Of a stretch of 64,000 nt of DNA, positions 59,758-64,000 are shown piece after piece (the stretch's first letter is position 1; the number at the start of each line of letters is the position of its first letter). The position numbers were made by a program, and so were the translations under genes. The DNA lies in NCBI GenBank assembly GCA_963989385.1, contig OZ022511.1:7192001-7256000 (forward strand), written 5' to 3'. The notes under the pieces are model-generated. The model was not told where the DNA came from, searched no databases, and was given only the letters and a program-made list of their open reading frames with translations. Origin of the DNA: Ctena decussata. Lineage: Eukaryota; Mollusca; Bivalvia; Lucinida; Lucinidae.

Positions 59758-62350
59758 CAAGTTCAAAAGGCCATACTTCTGTAAAAATTAACTTGAGCTC
59801 CAACAAAAAGCCACATACTCATCTTCATTATGTTCACAACATGCATGCAAGGTTTGAAATAGATCCATTGAAAATCATGAGAGGAGTTGATTACACATTG
59901 AAAATCATGAGAGGAATTGATTACATAAAGTCCACAACCTACGATACAACCATTTGCCTATAATGACTAAGTACAAAAGGTCGTAATTCTGTGAAAATTA
60001 GTTCTAGCTCTGACAAAATCCCACATGCACATTTTCATAACGTCTACAATGCGTATGCAAAGTTTAAAAAATATCCATTTTAAAATGAGGAAGTTGATTA
60101 CACAAACTCCATACCCTACAATGCAAAAACTTGCCTGAAAGACAGACAGGAACAAATCTTAATGCCCCCTGACTATTGTCACGGGGGCATAAAAATGCTA
60201 AACTTAATAGCGATCAAATATGATTTTGTCTTTCATTCAAATTTCAAAGGTCCATGAGGAAGCATCAAAAACCTCCCTTGGAACCTTGCAAAGTTAAAAT
60301 TAAAATCTTAAAAAGTTCCTTCAAGAGCAGAGAATACATGCAGAGGTAGGAACATGGGCCAGACTACGTAGTTTCGGCTAATAAAGCCTCGTCAGTGACC
60401 CTGACAATATCTGGTGACGAAACCAGAAAAAAAAGCATACTGTAATTTCTTAATTTTAATTGGACAGTCGATTCAAAGACTGATTAGTTTCAAAAGGATC
60501 CAAATAATATAAAAGACGATGATCTAGAATAATAGTCTGAATCGATCTCAAATTTTAGATTTCTAAGACTCTATCCTCTGATCTCAAAGGATGTAAATAA
60601 AATATAATCTGCACTATGGATGAAGAATGGAAAATCATGTTTGATCCCTCTTATAGCAAACAGTCATTTGATAAATAGAATCTTATTGTCGGGGTCATTT
60701 CATGAATTCCATACAAAATGTACACTTGTGCAAGATCCTTTATCCTTTATATTAATTATAGATCCTTTATATCAATTATAACTGGTAATTAATAGTTGCA
60801 TACTGACATACCATTAAACAGTTTAGTCATGTGTTATAAGCAGCACTTTCTGATGGATCAACGTCAACATCAGCCAGTAAATTGCCATAATGAGGTTTGT
60901 TCACTGACATTTCCTTGGATTAATCATCACAATGTTAAACTAGGAATTCGGGTTCCTCGCTGTTTCAAAACCTTTGCCCAAAAACACCATATTCAAATCA
61001 GCAATAAATCACAGTAAAGAAAATCATAGTATTCCAACTTGATACAAACAGGAAATGATATATTGTTGCAATGCTTTCCAAAGGACTTATTTGTGGTGGA
61101 TGTCAGAAGGTTTAAAGGTTTTTATTCAATGACCGGGACCCTTAACCAAGGTACCAAGTCACAATGTAACATGTCACCACAACACAAATAATTAACAACA
61201 AAAACAATTCGAAGAAAGTTTCAAAGCAGACCAGGTAAGACTGACTGTCGACACTCGGAGAGTGGTAAAACAGATCTCCAGATAATGTAAATCCCATTTG
61301 TCCCAACAAACACCCCATCACTTATTCAACTTCAAACTTCTGTGTTTCCAACAATTTTACAAAGGATAATGACTTCCTGTATGCCTCTCTGGAAAACGTA
61401 GCCTTTTAATTGAGGTCTACACCCAAAGGAAAGAATTAGCTCCCAGGGGAGCAAACTTCCCAGCAAGTGCTGACCCCCTAAAGAAGGGAGACAACTAACG
61501 GGTCAACATCTGGGGTTTCCACCATCCCTTTAAATGTGAATATCATAAACTCCTGTTTGCCTCTCTGGAGGACACAGCTCTGTAAATGAAGTCATCTCTT
61601 TGGCAAATTCAGAAATGCCATAAGCTAGAGTCTCTCTAATGATTATGCTATACTGACCAGCCAACCTATGTATTTTCTGTCCGAATTACAAAGGAAAGCA
61701 ACTGTCAACTTTACAAAGAGGAGCAACAAGAACTCCTGTTTTCTGATTTGCTTTCCTGAAGGACGCATCTCTTCATGAAGTTCTGTATGCCTCTCTGGAC
61801 CTCATTCTCAAATAAATGAAGTCTACACCCCAGGGAAAGAATTTGCTCCCAGAGGAGCAAACTACCCACAAGGGCTGATCCCCTCAGGAGGGGAAAGCAA
61901 ATGATGGGTCACCATTTGGTTTTTCCACCAGCCCTACAACAATGAACATCACAAGATCCTGTTTGCCTCCCTGGAGGACAGAGCTCTTCCAGTAAAGTCT
62001 ACTCTTCAGGACGTTCAGAAAAAAAAGAATGGGTACACTCTCGGGAGCAGCAACTCTATCATTTTTATTTTTGCCTTCTTCCTAAATTTACAAGTGCCAA
62101 CTCTTAAATGTAAGAATTTGCCTCCCCTGCAGCATATTCTTTCCTTTACAAGCAGGCTCCATTTTTGAAAGCTTCTTCATCTCAGGGAGCAACCAGGAAG
62201 TCACAAAGGTTGTTCCCCTTCGTAAAAATGGATGAGAAACATGAGGGAAGTACAATGTAAACAGGAAGTCAATGATTTTGTTTCTCTTTGTAAAAATGGT
62301 GGAAAAACATGACGGAAGGAAAGAGGAAGTCACTTAATTTGTAAAAAGAA
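59758..62350. other. Non-coding; old repeats, no gene supported
   Basis: 59760-60170 has loosely tandem blocks (TTGATTACACAAA, CATTTGCCTA). 61370-62350 has repeated TGCCTCTCTGGAGGACA, AAAGAATTTGCTCCC and GAGCAAAC phrases, some in hairpin arrangement. No convincing exon. Confidence 0.5.
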
Positions 62351-62354
62351 ACGG

Positions 62355-62635
62355 TAAAGGTAAAGGTTTCCTATAGCCTAATAGCTGTAGGGGCAGTGGG
62401 GGTTAGAGACCCACTGTATCTTGGGCACAGCTGATGAAAGGCAGAGCCCATCTCTCTTCTTTCGCTGCCTTATCCTTCCCTAATTCCAAAAAGGTACCCA
62501 TTTACTGCTGGGTTGACAGAGAGAGTTTTCCAGTTGTCGGATGGCGACAGTGAGCTGCGAACTCACGACCTTCCGGTGACTTTCTGCACAATAACCGAGC
62601 CACTCTAACCACTCTGCTACCGCGCCTCTCTGTAA
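62355..62635 (-). mobile_element. tRNA-derived SINE of a second family
   Basis: On the - strand: GCGCGGTAGCAGAGTGGTTA (A box) and GGTCGTGAGTTCGCAGCTC (B box), then CGCCATCCGACAACTGGAAA and a body ending ..AGCTATTAGGCTATAGGAAA and ACCTTTACC. Different body from the three SINEs at 3767, 51328 and 53013. Confidence 0.7.
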
Positions 62636-62639
62636 AAAG

Positions 62640-63250
62640 AAGGGAACACATAAAGATGTACCCATACATCCTAACTGCATTTTTGAAAAAAATCAACATG
62701 GGATACACAGGTATACTTTAAAACTGTGCAGTAAACCCCATATCACTTACCTACTTAAATCATCAAATGTGAATGGGTTCACTCTCAGGAACAACAACTT
62801 TCCCACTTTCATTTTTGCCTCCCATCTAAATTGATTCCGTAGGAGCAAATTCTTTCCTTAACAAGTAGACTCCATTTTGTAATCATCCCAGGAAGCAAAC
62901 AAGAAGTCATTCAAGTTGTTCCTTGTGTAAAAATGGTGGGTGGAAAACATGAGGGAAGCAAACAAAAAGTCACTAAAGTTGTTCCCCTTTGTAGAAATGG
63001 TGAAAAAAAAAAAACTTGAGGGAAGCAAACAGGAAGTAACTTAAGTTGTTCCTAGAGATGTAAACATTCAAATACCCATACCTCATAATTTCATACTTGG
63101 AAAAAAAATGAAAATGGAACATACAATACTTGTACTTTCGGTGATCAAAAGCCAGATTTTCTCAAAGAGTAATATGTACTCATGTAATCTGTTCTCAATC
63201 TAATTAAGGTCCATAGATCCACTTTTGGGGGGAGGGGAAGTTACTCTGCC
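62640..63250. repeat. Dispersed repeat field with AAGTTGTTCC and GAGCAAATTC units
   Basis: Phrases such as AGCAAATTCTTTCCTTAACA and AGGAAGTCACT recur at about 120-800 bp spacing from 62150 to 63830. They look like decayed tandem copies of one repeat. Confidence 0.5.
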
Positions 63251-63256
63251 AATTAG

Positions 63257-63420
63257 GGGATAACTGTATTGAAAATTGTCATTTTGGGAGGTAAATCATC
63301 GGTTTTATGGTCGCAAATTGCGTTTTACGGCTCCGCAGGCGCGTCGCCGTAAAACGAAATTTCCGACCATAAAACCGATGATTTACCTCCCAAAATGACA
63401 ATTTTCAATACAGTTATCCC
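63257..63420. mobile_element. 164-bp hairpin with arms of about 62 bp
   Basis: GGGATAACTGTATTGAAAAT, TGTCATTTTGGGAGGTAAAT and CATCGGTTTTATGGTC are mirrored at 63361-63420. The centre holds a second pair GTTTTACGGC/GCCGTAAAAC around TCCGCAGGCGCGTC. Confidence 0.85.
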
Positions 63421-63634
63421 ATTCTAATGCACTTTTCCACATTTCACCTTTCATAATGGACTATTTTGCACCCATTTCAAGCGCCGTCAGAAACGTAAAA
63501 CCAAACGTCACCCAATGAGAAGCGACGTTACTTAATAACGTCGGGTTTGCGACAGTATATAGCAGAATATACTGTCGCAAATTTTTGACGTTATCCCATC
63601 AGACGTCGCGTTATATTTGTAAGTGCATTAGAAT
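63421..63634. mobile_element. 214-bp element with ATTCTAATGCACTT ends
   Basis: Perfect 14-bp inverted ends (63421-63434, 63621-63634). Inside is a 37-base hairpin TTTGCGACAGTATAT-AGCAG-ATATACTGTCGCAAA flanked by ACGTCG motifs. It abuts the preceding hairpin with no gap. Confidence 0.75.
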
Positions 63635-63906
63635 TTGTTTTTATCTCCTTTCTAAATGGGGGTCAACTCTTAAAGGAAAGAATCTGCTTCCCAAGAGCAA
63701 ATTCTTTCCTTAACAAGTAGACTCCATTTTGAAAAGTCCTCCTTAACCCAAGAAGCAAACTGCAGGAAGTCACTTCAGTTTTCCTTTGTAAAAATGTTGG
63801 AAGAACATGAGGAAGAAAAAAAAAATGAATTCACTTACTTGTTCCCTTTTGTCAAAATGAATAAAAAAAAAACAAATAAAAAAAACATGGACGTGTACAC
63901 ATATAC

Positions 63907-64000
63907 TGCAGAGCCCTAGATAAGAGGGAGTATTTGATGATAATTAGGGATAATTTTTGTAAATTCTGGATAAAAACATATGTTGTGACCCCTCATCTGA
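63907..64000. mobile_element. Family B hairpin MITE, cut by the window end
   Basis: CAGAGCCCTAGATAAGAGGG and AGTATTTGATGATAATTAGG match the left arm of the copy at 8907. The inner stem starts TGTGACCCCTCATCTGA, the same stem, then the window ends. Confidence 0.85.

Overview
The window is animal genomic DNA, most probably from a bivalve mollusc. The genes are animal-type and split by GT-AG introns. The spaces between exons are packed with fold-back MITEs, tRNA-derived SINEs, CR1/Jockey-like LINEs and Tc1/mariner remnants of kinds I associate with bivalve genomes. No species can be named from this alone. There is no operon, CRISPR array or prokaryotic feature.

Two real protein-coding genes can be assembled exon by exon with matching reading-frame phases. 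(1) The 3' end of a septin gene (SEPTIN2-like) on the + strand: four exons from 850 to 5824, giving 141 C-terminal residues and the stop codon. (2) Nearly all of a gamma-glutamyltranspeptidase gene (GGT1-like) on the - strand: ten exons from 56023 down to 29031, about 525 residues, with the catalytic threonine exon at 44548-44361. Its N-terminal membrane-anchor exon was not found. The genes are convergent, and about 23 kb of repeats lies between their stop codons. They have no known shared pathway: septins are filament-forming GTPases, and GGT is a cell-surface glutathione-degrading enzyme.

Layout. 1-850: fold-back repeats upstream of the first septin exon here. 850-5824: septin exons, with a TA-flanked Tc1-like transposon filling half of the last intron. 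5.8-9.5 kb: septin 3' region and hairpin MITEs. 10.5-11.1 kb: a 24-bp minisatellite. 11.8-13.1 kb: a 58-bp satellite of 23 units. 13.7-16.7 kb: a three-level nested insertion. 18.1-19.0 kb: a mariner-like non-autonomous element. 19.1-26.0 kb: a complex of tandem arrays, including about 12 units of 128 bp carrying palindromes identical to vertebrate oestrogen-response elements. 26.0-28.3 kb: duplicated coding-like debris and a dead reverse transcriptase. 29.0-56.0 kb: the GGT gene, whose longest intron (32.3-44.4 kb) holds three LINEs on the gene's own strand, two with long uninterrupted reverse-transcriptase frames. 56-64 kb: mostly repeats; two short + strand open stretches near 57.7 and 58.7 kb are unexplained.

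One 235-bp near-palindromic element (ends GAGCCGCGACACGA) occurs about 14 times, making up roughly 5% of the window. All identifications come from reading the sequence; no database search was run.
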